From Candidatus [Bacteroides] periocalifornicus (lineage in GTDB: Bacteria; Bacteroidota; Bacteroidia; Bacteroidales; CAJPTX01), in the NCBI GenBank assembly GCA_001421095.1, contig LIIK01000045.1, forward strand, positions 1 to 20,451: a stretch of 20,451 nucleotides of DNA, in the 5' to 3' direction. Positions 7,442 through 14,488 of this stretch are shown here, one piece after another. Position 1 is the first letter of the stretch; the number at the start of each line of letters is the position of its first letter. The notes below the pieces were generated by a model. The model did not search any database, was not told the origin of the DNA, and saw nothing but the letters and a program-made list of their open reading frames with translations. The translations under genes were made by a program, and so were the position numbers.

Positions 7442-8488
7442 CTATCGCATTATCCGAATTATCGTCTCCCTGAGCATATCGCCATACGGTACGCTCGCCC
7501 CAAATCCCTTGCTCTGCATATCCACACTCCGCAGCAGGCTGAATACGCTAGCGCACTTAGCCAGTGGGTAGCGGGCTGCTGCCTGGGCATACTCTCGCAG
7601 AAAAAAGGGATGCACCCCAAGCCGGCTGGCAATATCCCCCTCGGGAATCCTTTTGGCCTGCAGCACCGAGTAGCGAAATACCTTCACGAAATAGCTGTGC
7701 AGGGTGGCGAGTATCACGGGAACCTCGTTGCCCTTGGGATTGGCCGCCATATTGGTAGCTATGCGAATTGCCTCGGGGAGATTGCCCGTGCCTATGGCCT
7801 TGGTTAGCTCAAATGGGTTGAACTCTTTGCTCATCCCGATGGTCTCAGCCACCAGCGTTTCGGTAATGTCATGCTCCTCGGGCGGCATGCCTATTTGCAG
7901 CTTCTTCACCTCGCTGGCCACTCTGGCAAGATCAGTACCCAGCTGGTAGGCGAGCATCTGGCTAGCTCTTGGCGCTATCGTAAGACCTTGTTCCTTCACG
8001 TATTCCTCCACCCAAGGGGCTACTTCATAATCCCGCAGTGGGGCCGATTCAAATACAACCCCACTCCCCTTTATGGCAGCTAGGAGCATCGCATTATCGC
8101 TACTCTTCCCCTGGCCTGGCTTGTACTTCTGGCTGTAATTCAGCACTACTACAGCCTGAGGATTCGGGCGAAGGCAGTACTGCGCCAACGGCCTGAGGGC
8201 CTTGAGTTCTTGCGCCTCTCGCACCACTATCAGTATGAAAGGCGCATTCATCGGAACCCGAGAGGCCATGTCTGCCACCTGCCCTCCCGTGAGATCGCGC
8301 CCGTAGACCTGGAAGAGGTTAAACGCCTGCTGCTCCTTGGGCAGAGCGTTTTCAAGTAGGTATGAGCAGATTTGATCACGAAAGAAATTCTCATCCCCAT
8401 GCAGCAGGTAGACAGGCCTATATTTCCTGTCTGCGAGATCCTTAAGGATGCTCTTAGCCTCTACCGAAGTCTTATTCTGCTTGGCCAT
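7442..8488 (-). CDS. holA: DNA polymerase III subunit delta
   Basis: A 348-residue protein of the clamp-loader delta family: the N-terminal RPVYLLHGDENFFRDQICSY segment, AVVVLNYSQKYKPGQ, GSGVVFESAPLRDYEVAPWV, and the C-terminal helical collar (LATLHSYFVKVFRYSVLQ, GVHPFFLREYAQAAARYPLA). Delta opens the beta sliding clamp within the gamma/tau clamp loader and, as usual for delta, has no Walker A motif. The frame also allows a TTG start two codons earlier (8494), but the ATG at 8488 (MAKQNKTSVEAK) is preferred. It lies 24 bases after rimO and 3 bases before the rhomboid gene. Confidence 0.92.
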   Translation of the reverse strand: MAKQNKTSVEAKSILKDLADRKYRPVYLLHGDENFFRDQICSYLLENALPKEQQAFNLFQVYGRDLTGGQVADMASRVPMNAPFILIVVREAQELKALRPLAQYCLRPNPQAVVVLNYSQKYKPGQGKSSDNAMLLAAIKGSGVVFESAPLRDYEVAPWVEEYVKEQGLTIAPRASQMLAYQLGTDLARVASEVKKLQIGMPPEEHDITETLVAETIGMSKEFNPFELTKAIGTGNLPEAIRIATNMAANPKGNEVPVILATLHSYFVKVFRYSVLQAKRIPEGDIASRLGVHPFFLREYAQAAARYPLAKCASVFSLLRSVDMQSKGFGASVPYGDMLRETIIRIMR

Positions 8489-8512
8489 ACGCAATCTTGA
8501 AATGGGCGCTGC

Positions 8513-9808
8513 CTACAGGGTTGCTGTGCCCTCTAGGTCGTACTCCGAGGTCTTGTCTATCTCCACTGGGACTATCTGCCCATTCGTCAGCACTGTTGCC
8601 GATTTCACCAGCACCTCCCCATCCACCTCGGGGCTATCATAACGGGTGCGTCCGATATACTCTCCCAATCCTGCGGCAGCATCTACCATCACCTCTAGCC
8701 TCTGCCCAAGGAAACGGGATTTTCTACGGGCCGATATGGACTGCTGAAGCTCCATGAGATGCTCGCGGCGAGCCTCCTTTTCCTCCTGGGGGATAGTATC
8801 TTCGGCATGTAGAGCCGCGTAGGTACCCTCCTCCTCAGAGTAGGTGAATATGCCCAGGTGGTCGAACTCCGAATCGCGCATAAACTGCTCTAGCGCGTAG
8901 ATATCCCTGTCGGTCTCACCTGGGAAGCCCACCAGCAGCGTAGTCCTTAGGGCGATGTCTGGGATTCTTGTACGCAGCATCTCTACCAATCGCCGGGCCT
9001 CGGCAGCATTGTGGGCTCTGCGCATGGCCTTCAGCACCGCATCGCTTATATGCTGCAGGGGAATATCGAGGTAGTGGCAGGCCTTGGGCTCGTTGGCCAT
9101 CCATTCCACCAGCTGCATGGGAAAATTGTGCGGATAGGCGTAATGCAAGCGTATCCACCTCAGGGGCTCTATCTTTGCGAGCGCCTGAACAAGCTCTAGC
9201 AAAGCGTTCGGTTGCCCTAGGTCATAGCCGTAGTTGGTGAGCTCTTGGGCTATGAGTATCAACTCCTTTACTCCGCCCTCGGCAAGCTGGAGTGCCTCTT
9301 GTCGGAGGATACCCGTCGGTATGGAGTGGAATCGCCCTCTAATCTGTGGTATAGCGCAAAAGGCACACCCTCTATCGCACCCTTCAGCCACCTTGAGGTA
9401 GGCGTAGTGAGCTGGGGTAGAGAGCTGGCGAGCGATAAGCCCATTGCTACCCGCACTACACCCAAGATACTCCAGCAATGGTGCTAGCTCACGCGCGCCG
9501 AACCATCCATCTACCTCTGGGATCTCTTGCGCCAGCTCGACCGGGTAGCGCTGTGAGAGGCACCCGAATACGAGCAGCTGCCCTATACGCTTCTGCCTGC
9601 GCCATTCCCCCGCTGCTAGAATCTGATTTACAGATTCCTCCTTGGCATCACCAATAAAGCCGCAGGTGTTGATGAGTAGTGTGTCGCCAACCCTTGGCTC
9701 GGCATCCATCCGCACATCCCACCCTAGGGCACTTAATGCGGCTGCGAGATGCTCGCTATCCACCACATTCTTCGAGCAACCCAGGGTGATGATGGTGGCG
9801 CAGCGCAT
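8513..9808 (-). CDS. rimO: Ribosomal protein S12 methylthiotransferase RimO
   Basis: A 431-residue radical-SAM methylthiotransferase that adds a methylthio group to the conserved aspartate of ribosomal protein S12. The N-terminal UPF0004 domain carries the auxiliary-cluster cysteines at about 11, 49 and 83. The radical-SAM motif CDRGCAFCAIPQIRG has cysteines 144, 148 and 151, spaced CxxxCxxC. The remainder follows RimO (HYAYPHNFP, YLDIPLQHISDAVLKAMRR, TTLLVGFPGETD, FSYSEEEGT-like FTYSEEEGTYA), and a TRAM domain occupies the last 60 or so residues. The IP..RG form after the cysteines and the one-piece alignment favour RimO over MiaB. It starts 28 bases after the ftsY stop, an arrangement common in Bacteroidales. 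Confidence 0.95.
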   Translation of the reverse strand: MRCATIITLGCSKNVVDSEHLAAALSALGWDVRMDAEPRVGDTLLINTCGFIGDAKEESVNQILAAGEWRRQKRIGQLLVFGCLSQRYPVELAQEIPEVDGWFGARELAPLLEYLGCSAGSNGLIARQLSTPAHYAYLKVAEGCDRGCAFCAIPQIRGRFHSIPTGILRQEALQLAEGGVKELILIAQELTNYGYDLGQPNALLELVQALAKIEPLRWIRLHYAYPHNFPMQLVEWMANEPKACHYLDIPLQHISDAVLKAMRRAHNAAEARRLVEMLRTRIPDIALRTTLLVGFPGETDRDIYALEQFMRDSEFDHLGIFTYSEEEGTYAALHAEDTIPQEEKEARREHLMELQQSISARRKSRFLGQRLEVMVDAAAGLGEYIGRTRYDSPEVDGEVLVKSATVLTNGQIVPVEIDKTSEYDLEGTATL

Positions 9809-9836
9809 GGTGAATGATTACAGCGTACTCCCCTAA

Positions 9837-10781
9837 CTACGCGAATAGCGAATCTACAAAGGCCTCCTTGTCAAACGGCTGCAGATCTCCCACCCCCTCG
9901 CCAATGCCGATATACTTGATAGGCACCTGGAGCTGGTCTGATATCCCGATGGCTACCCCCCCCCTCGCAGTGCCGTCGAGCTTAGTGAGTGCTAGCGCAT
10001 TGATCTCAGTCACCTGCAGGAACTGCTTCGCCTGCTCGTAGGCATTCTGCCCTGTGGAGGCATCTAGCACCAGCAGAATCTCCTGTGGCACATTCGGGTT
10101 GAGCTTCTGCATCGCCCGCTTGATTTTGGCCAGCTCCTGCATTAGGTTCACCTTATTATGCAGGCGTCCTGCGGTGTCCACTAGCACCACATCGGCGTTG
10201 TTGGCGCAGGCAGCATTTAGGGTGTCGAAGGCCACGGAGGCGGGGTCAGCCCCCATTTGCTGCTTGATGAGCGTAGCCCCCGCACGCTCCGCCCATACAG
10301 CTAGCTGGTCTATGGCAGCAGCCCTAAAGGTATCTGCAGCCCCTATGTAGACCTTCTTGCCGCTCTGCCCCAGCAGGTAGGCAAGCTTGCCAATGGTGGT
10401 GGTCTTGCCTACGCCATTCACGCCCACCACTAGGATCACGTAGGGCTTGCTCTCTTCGGATGCAGCCGAATTTTTCACCTTGGCATCAGCCAGTAGCCCC
10501 CGGATTTCTTCGCGGAGCATTGCCTGTAGCTCTTCGGTATCGAGGTAACGGTCTGCGAGCGCCCGGGCTTTAATGCGATCTATAATCTTGAGCGTGGTCT
10601 CCACCCCCACATCGGCGGATATCAGGATCTCCTCCAGCTCGTCGAGGAAATCATCATCCACCTTTGAGCGGCTGGTGAGTGCTCGGGCAAACTTGGCAAA
10701 GAGCCCCTCTTTGGTCTTGGAGATCCCGCGGTCGAGCGATTCCTTCGACTCCTTATTACGCTTAGAGAAAAATCCGAACAT
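9837..10781 (-). CDS. ftsY: Signal recognition particle receptor FtsY
   Basis: A 314-residue SRP GTPase that docks ribosome-SRP complexes at the inner membrane. The N domain spans about residues 20-105 and the G domain follows, with GVNGVGKTTT (120-129), DTFRAAAIDQL (150-160), DTAGRLHNK (202-210) and TKLDGTARGG (266-275). The acidic A domain of E. coli FtsY is absent; only a short charged lead (KRNKESKES) remains, as in many Bacteroidota. A terminator lies between it and the ribosomal-protein cluster upstream. I see no clear TAnnTTTG box in the roughly 50 bases between them, so expression by read-through or from an atypical promoter is possible. Confidence 0.96.
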   Translation of the reverse strand: MFGFFSKRNKESKESLDRGISKTKEGLFAKFARALTSRSKVDDDFLDELEEILISADVGVETTLKIIDRIKARALADRYLDTEELQAMLREEIRGLLADAKVKNSAASEESKPYVILVVGVNGVGKTTTIGKLAYLLGQSGKKVYIGAADTFRAAAIDQLAVWAERAGATLIKQQMGADPASVAFDTLNAACANNADVVLVDTAGRLHNKVNLMQELAKIKRAMQKLNPNVPQEILLVLDASTGQNAYEQAKQFLQVTEINALALTKLDGTARGGVAIGISDQLQVPIKYIGIGEGVGDLQPFDKEAFVDSLFA

Positions 10782-10827
10782 ACTGGAGAATAGATTATTA
10801 ATGGACTCTCCGCCAGGGAGGGCAGTT

Positions 10828-10874
10828 CAAAAAAAGACAATGCCGAGCCTTACGCCTTCGTAGGACTCGGCATT
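10828..10874 (-). terminator. Rho-independent terminator after the rpmB-rpmG-DUF4295 group
   Basis: Read on the minus strand, AATGCCGAG (10866-10874) pairs with CTCGGCATT (10839-10847). The inner sequence CCTACG/CGTAAGG extends the stem with one bulge, and a run of seven T residues follows at once. It separates the ribosomal-protein genes from ftsY. Confidence 0.88.
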
Positions 10875-10941
10875 GCTATTCTACACCTTCTCACAGCTGG
10901 CGGGAGAGGGTAGACACTCCCTTCTCTGGCCGATCCTCCCG

Positions 10942-11097
10942 CTACTTCTGCTTGAAGAAATCCTTGATTTCGGCATTCAGCACCATCTCTTCCTTGAAGA
11001 CGTAAGCGCCTGTCTTGGGCGAACGCTCCATTTTGATGCACTTGGTCCGAGTACGACCCTCACCTTTCTGGAGTGAGGCCACTGCCTTCTTTGCCAT
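10942..11097 (-). CDS. DUF4295 family small basic protein
   Basis: A 51-residue basic protein starting MAKKAVASLQKGEGRTRTK and ending KDFFKQK. It matches my memory of the DUF4295 family of Bacteroidota, which is regularly encoded beside the L28 and L33 genes. The ATG at 11097 is followed by a complete frame to TAG at 10942. Its size, charge and position suggest a ribosome-associated protein, but the function is not established to my knowledge. It lies 86 bases after rpmG and about 70 bases before the terminator, so it is the last gene of this transcript. Confidence 0.85.
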   Translation of the reverse strand: MAKKAVASLQKGEGRTRTKCIKMERSPKTGAYVFKEEMVLNAEIKDFFKQK

Positions 11098-11183
11098 GGT
11101 ACGATCCTTTCTTTTTGCCCTCGCGTAGCGTACTCCCCATGCCGAGGTGCTGCATACGCGCTGTTGGACTTCTTAAACTGCTG

Positions 11184-11372
11184 CTACTTGATTTCGCGAT
11201 GCACCGTCACCCGCTTGAGTATCGGGTTGTACTTCCTGCGCTCTAGACGCTCGGGGGTATTTTTACGGTTCTTCGTCGTGATGTAGCGCGACGTACCCGG
11301 CATCCCAGAATCCTTATGCTCCGTGCACTCTAGTATCACCTGCACGCGCGCCTCTTTCCCCTTCTTAGCCAT
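11184..11372 (-). CDS. rpmG: 50S ribosomal protein L33
   Basis: A 62-residue protein, MAKKGKEARVQVILECTEHK..., with the L33 pattern ...SRYITTKNRKNTPERLERRKYNP followed by the lysine-rich end. It carries only one cysteine, so it is the zinc-free (C-minus) form. It lies 12 bases after rpmB and is translated from an ATG at 11372. It binds 23S rRNA near the exit site of the large subunit. Confidence 0.96.
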   Translation of the reverse strand: MAKKGKEARVQVILECTEHKDSGMPGTSRYITTKNRKNTPERLERRKYNPILKRVTVHREIK

Positions 11373-11384
11373 TGCTCTACCTCT

Positions 11385-11627
11385 TTAGTACTTTGCTAGC
11401 ATCCCTTTTTTCACCGCCTTGCGCAGCGTTTCCTCCACGCCATTCTTCTCCATCGTACGGATGGCAGCGGTCGATACCTTCAGCGTCACCCAACGCTTCT
11501 CGCTTTCGAGCCAAAAGCGCTTGTGCCGCAAATTCGGGGTAAAGGTACGCTTGGTACGGCGTTTGGAGTGCGATACGTTATTGCCGATATGCACCCTCCG
11601 GCCTGTGATTTGGCAAACCCTCGACAT
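11385..11627 (-). CDS. rpmB: 50S ribosomal protein L28
   Basis: An 80-residue protein starting MSRVCQITGRRVHIGNNVSHS, with KRRTKRTFTPNLRHKRFW and LKVSTAAIRTMEKNGVE, all typical of L28. The frame is open further upstream, but the ATG at 11627 gives the family-length protein and lies downstream of the predicted promoter. A purine-rich GGGAGG stretch precedes it. It is the first gene of a three-gene group with rpmG and the DUF4295 gene. Confidence 0.96.
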   Translation of the reverse strand: MSRVCQITGRRVHIGNNVSHSKRRTKRTFTPNLRHKRFWLESEKRWVTLKVSTAAIRTMEKNGVEETLRKAVKKGMLAKY

Positions 11628-11663
11628 GTCTCTTATCCTCCCAACTCTATTCGTAATTCGTCG

Positions 11664-11694
11664 CGAAGGTAATACCTCTCCGCGAAATGTACAA
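11664..11694 (-). promoter_or_regulatory. Promoter for rpmB-rpmG-DUF4295
   Basis: On the minus strand a TACCTTCG box (11664-11671, one change from TACCTTTG) lies 20 bases downstream of a TTG (11692-11694). Its distance from the rpmB ATG (about 37 bases) is reasonable. Confidence 0.55.
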
Positions 11695-11797
11695 GCACAG
11701 GGCGAAAAAAGTCTACGCCCAACCATCCCCCAAAAAGCCCTCTGCGCAGCGTGGCACACCGCCCGGCTGCTTACAACACGGGGCGCAAAAAGCTGCT

Positions 11798-12226
11798 TCA
11801 GCGTTTCGGGGCTACCCGTCTCAATCCCTCATGCGCATCGCCTATAGTGAGCAGGGTATCGGTGTAGGCGTAGTAGCGCTTTCCCCCCGTGGAACTCTGC
11901 AAAATGAGGAGGGTTGGAGAGGTCTGCACCTGCGCAGTGCCCGAATCCTTGATAATCGCCCCCTCTGCGCCCGCGTAGCTCTCCGTAAGCATATACCCTC
12001 CAAGGCTGTCAACCACTAGCTCCGTGCGGATACGGGTAGAATCCCCTGCGGTCACAATCCCCTCATAGCGCCCCGCTACTCGGCTCAGTTCCAACGAATC
12101 ATGCACCCCATCTACCAAATCGGCCACCCTCGGAGATTCTCCACTCACGCCCTTCCCCTTGCAGCTAAAAAGCAGCATAGCGCCCAGTACTGACAGCGCC
12201 ATGGCAGCACTCCACAATCTTTGCAC
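11798..12226 (-). CDS. Small NlpE-like lipoprotein
   Basis: A 142-residue lipoprotein. A signal peptide of about 21 residues ends in a lipobox LLFSC with Cys22 as the lipidation site. After a short linker the segment VAGRYEGIVTAG...TELVVDSLGGYMLTESY resembles the NlpE N-terminal domain (G.Y.G.L....G....L.L...G.Y.L). It lacks the CxxC that E. coli NlpE carries in the first loop, where TAGDSTRI is found instead. It starts at a GTG (12226), supported by a perfect AGGAGG at 12236-12241, 9 bases upstream. The ATG eight codons in would leave a signal peptide without its positive start. It follows typA by 83 bases. The function is unknown; an envelope-stress or metal-sensing role is only a guess. 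Confidence 0.72.
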   Translation of the reverse strand: MQRLWSAAMALSVLGAMLLFSCKGKGVSGESPRVADLVDGVHDSLELSRVAGRYEGIVTAGDSTRIRTELVVDSLGGYMLTESYAGAEGAIIKDSGTAQVQTSPTLLILQSSTGGKRYYAYTDTLLTIGDAHEGLRRVAPKR

Positions 12227-12235
12227 TCTGATAAT

Positions 12236-12241
12236 CCTCCT
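12236..12241 (-). promoter_or_regulatory. Shine-Dalgarno site fixing a GTG start
   Basis: AGGAGG on the minus strand, 9 bases before the GTG at 12226. Strong Shine-Dalgarno sites are uncommon in Bacteroidota, so this decides the start of the lipoprotein gene. Confidence 0.7.
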
Positions 12242-12309
12242 ACTATGGAATTATTCCGCGGCAAGCAGGCGGTAAGGGCGAAAAATGCAACGGAAGCACC
12301 TGCAAGCAC

Positions 12310-14115
12310 TCAGCCCCCGTTCCGCTGCTGTCGCTTCCGCACGTTCTCGTCGAGCTCTATCTTGCGCAGCCGCATGGCGTGGGGGGTTATCTCCACGTAT
12401 TCATCGGCCTGTATATACTCTAACGCTTCTTCTAGCGAGAATCGTACAGGCGGGGCGAGAATCACCTTATCATCGCTCCCAGAGGCCCGCATATTGGTGA
12501 GTTTCTTCGACTTGCACACATTCACCGTAATGTCAATGTCGCGCGAGCATTCGCCTACTATCTGCCCCGCGTACACCTCCTCGGGAGGATCGATGAAAAA
12601 AGCCCCGCGGTCCTGTAGCTTGTTGAGCGCGTAGGCGTAGGCAGTGCCCGATTCGAGAGCGACTAACGATCCGTTCTGCCGGCTCTCTATCGGGCCTCGG
12701 TACGGTTCAAAGCCCTTCAGCCGGTGCGAGACTACAGCCTCCCCCGTGGTGGCTGTGAGCAGCTGATTCCTAAGCCCTATCAATCCCCTGGAGGGAATCT
12801 CAAATTCTAGGTGCATCCTGTCGCCCCTCCTATCCATCTGGAGCATTACGGCCTTCCTGCGGGTGGCGAGCTCTATGGCTTTACCAGACATCTCCTCGGG
12901 CAGATCGATATTCAGCACCTCAATAGGTTCGCACATGCGTCCATCCACCTCTTTCGTCACCACCCGTGGCTGCCCCACCTGTAGCTCGTAACCCTCTCTG
13001 CGCATGGTCTCTATCAATATACTCAGGTGCAGAATCCCACGGCCATAGACCACGAATGAATCGGCGCTCGGCCCGGGCTGCACCCGAAGCGCAAGGTTCT
13101 TCTCCAGCTCCCGATCCAATCGTTCTTTAAGATGGCGCGAGGTAACGAACTTCCCGTCGCGCCCGAAGAATGGTGAATTGTTGATGGTGAAGAGCATGCT
13201 CATCGTTGGCTCATCCACCGCTATCGTAGGCAGTGGCTCTGGATTCTCGGCATCGCACACCGTATCGCCAATCTCAAAGGCCTCCAGCCCCACTATGGCG
13301 CAGATATCGCCCGCCATTACCTCGGGCACCGAGCGCTTGCCGAGCCCCTCAAAGGTTAGCAGCTCCTTTATCTGGCACTTTTTCAGCACATTGCCCCGCT
13401 GGGCTAGGGTTACAGTATCGCCAGCGTGCAGCACGCCCCTGTGCAGCTTGCCCACGGCTATTCGCCCCACGTAGGGCGAGTAGTCTATAGACGTTATCAG
13501 GAGTTGCGGAGTACCCTCCTCCACCTTAGGGGCTGGCACGTAGCGGATTATCGCATCCAGTAGGGGGGCTATGCTGTCCGACGGTTTCTGGGGATCGGCG
13601 CTCATCCACCCCTGCTTGGCGCTGCCGTAGATGGTGGGGAAATCGAGCTGATCCTCCTTGGCATCGAGCGTGCACATGAGCTCAAAGACCTCTTCCTGCA
13701 CCTCGTCTGGCCGACAATTGGGCTTGTCCACCTTGTTTATCACCACTATCGGCTTAAGCCCCAGGGCAAGCGCCTTCTCCAGCACGAAACGGGTCTGCGG
13801 CATGGTGCCCTCCAGCGCATCTACCAGCAGGAGCACCCCATCGGCCATGTTTAGTACCCGCTCCACCTCGCCGCCAAAATCGGCATGGCCTGGGGTATCT
13901 ATAATATTGATCTTCACTCCCTTGTAGAGTACCGAGACGTTTTTGCTCAGGATAGTAATGCCCCGCTCCCGTTCAAGGTCGTTGTTGTCCAGAATCAAGC
14001 CGCCCTCACCGCTCTTCTCCGCCCCCTTCACGTGGGTTTGGGTTATCATCCGATCCACCAGCGTTGTCTTGCCGTGGTCTACGTGCGCAATGATGGCAAT
14101 GTTGCGAATCTCCAT
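12310..14115 (-). CDS. typA: Ribosome-associated GTPase TypA/BipA
   Basis: A 601-residue translational GTPase. G1 is AHVDHGKTT near the N-terminus, followed by the switch region ERGITILSKN, G3 DTPGHADFGGEVERV and G4 NKVDKPN. Then come domain II, the EF-G-like domains III and V (including SRGLIGLRNQLLTATTGEAV) and the BipA-specific C-terminal domain (NVCKSKKLTNMRASGSDD). BipA binds the ribosome and aids 50S assembly and growth under stress or cold. The frame also has a TTG four codons upstream, but the ATG at 14115 (MEIRNIAIIAHVDHG) matches the family start. A -7 box lies 24 bases upstream. Confidence 0.96.
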   Translation of the reverse strand: MEIRNIAIIAHVDHGKTTLVDRMITQTHVKGAEKSGEGGLILDNNDLERERGITILSKNVSVLYKGVKINIIDTPGHADFGGEVERVLNMADGVLLLVDALEGTMPQTRFVLEKALALGLKPIVVINKVDKPNCRPDEVQEEVFELMCTLDAKEDQLDFPTIYGSAKQGWMSADPQKPSDSIAPLLDAIIRYVPAPKVEEGTPQLLITSIDYSPYVGRIAVGKLHRGVLHAGDTVTLAQRGNVLKKCQIKELLTFEGLGKRSVPEVMAGDICAIVGLEAFEIGDTVCDAENPEPLPTIAVDEPTMSMLFTINNSPFFGRDGKFVTSRHLKERLDRELEKNLALRVQPGPSADSFVVYGRGILHLSILIETMRREGYELQVGQPRVVTKEVDGRMCEPIEVLNIDLPEEMSGKAIELATRRKAVMLQMDRRGDRMHLEFEIPSRGLIGLRNQLLTATTGEAVVSHRLKGFEPYRGPIESRQNGSLVALESGTAYAYALNKLQDRGAFFIDPPEEVYAGQIVGECSRDIDITVNVCKSKKLTNMRASGSDDKVILAPPVRFSLEEALEYIQADEYVEITPHAMRLRKIELDENVRKRQQRNGG

Positions 14116-14138
14116 GTAGCTACTCAAATTTCAGGGCG

Positions 14139-14170
14139 CAAAGGTAGGAATATTTTAGGGAATAAGGCAA
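14139..14170 (-). promoter_or_regulatory. Bacteroidota-type promoter for typA
   Basis: A perfect minus-strand TACCTTTG at 14139-14146, with TTG at 14168-14170 (spacer 21). The start site would fall about 15-20 bases before the typA ATG. Element copy 2 begins about 70 bases further upstream. Confidence 0.65.
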
Positions 14171-14242
14171 GAGCAATAGCCTGCCGCCGCCATTTTGCAG
14201 AAAGCCCCGCGAGGGAATGGGGATGCGTGGCACACCCTATCG

Positions 14243-14397
14243 AAGACCTCTGCAAAAATCATATAAACGACGCAGCATGCTGCGTCGCTACGGTCTTCGA
14301 AAAAAAATGGAAGTAATTGATTAAAACCGATTTATCCGAAAGAAGAGGAAAGCCCTCCTATAAAAGATTGAACCCATACTGGGCTTTGCAGAGCTCT
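14243..14397 (+). mobile_element. Non-autonomous 155-bp element (MITE-like), copy 2
   Basis: Begins AAGACCTCTGCAAAA and ends GGGCTTTGCAGAGCTCT. It is flanked by a perfect 6-bp direct repeat CTATCG (14237-14242 and 14398-14403). Exactly as long as copy 1 and closely similar to copy 3. Contains the 20-bp perfect palindrome at 14268-14287 and a second stem AAAGCCC/GGGCTTT (14349-14355 with 14381-14387). It lies between the 3' end of the outer-membrane-barrel gene and the typA promoter. Short open frames across it, such as one ending in HINDAACCVATVFEKK, are by-products of the repeat. Confidence 0.85.
14268..14287. repeat. Perfect 20-bp palindrome in element copy 2
   Basis: CGACGCAGCATGCTGCGTCG equals its own reverse complement. 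It is the counterpart of the hairpins at 5701-5720, 18404-18423 and 18813-18832. Confidence 0.95.
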
Positions 14398-14403
14398 CTA
14401 TCG

Positions 14404-14488
14404 GGACCGCCCTACCTCTGGCGAGGAGGCACAGCTTACAACCACTCAGCACGCTGCGCCACAACATTCAGCTATCCTAGAGCTTACG
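14404..14488. other. Remaining spacer after the outer-membrane-barrel gene
   Basis: Between element copy 2 and the barrel gene's stop at 14489. A short inverted repeat CCTAG/CTAGG (14476-14480 with 14489-14493) overlaps the stop codon but has no T-run on the minus strand. No gene or clear terminator is seen. Confidence 0.4.

Noticed and set aside
12690..12720. GGTTCAA-like strings (typA and outer-membrane-barrel genes) as possible tRNA T-arms
   Set aside because: They lie within conserved coding sequence and no cloverleaf can be formed around them.
14268..14316. Open frames across the element encoding HINDAACCVATVFEK-like peptides (14316 and 18378 ends)
   Set aside because: They lie within the non-coding repeat, on opposite strands of the window but the same strand of the element, diverge in copy 1, and have no plausible start or family. 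Likely translation by-products of the repeat.
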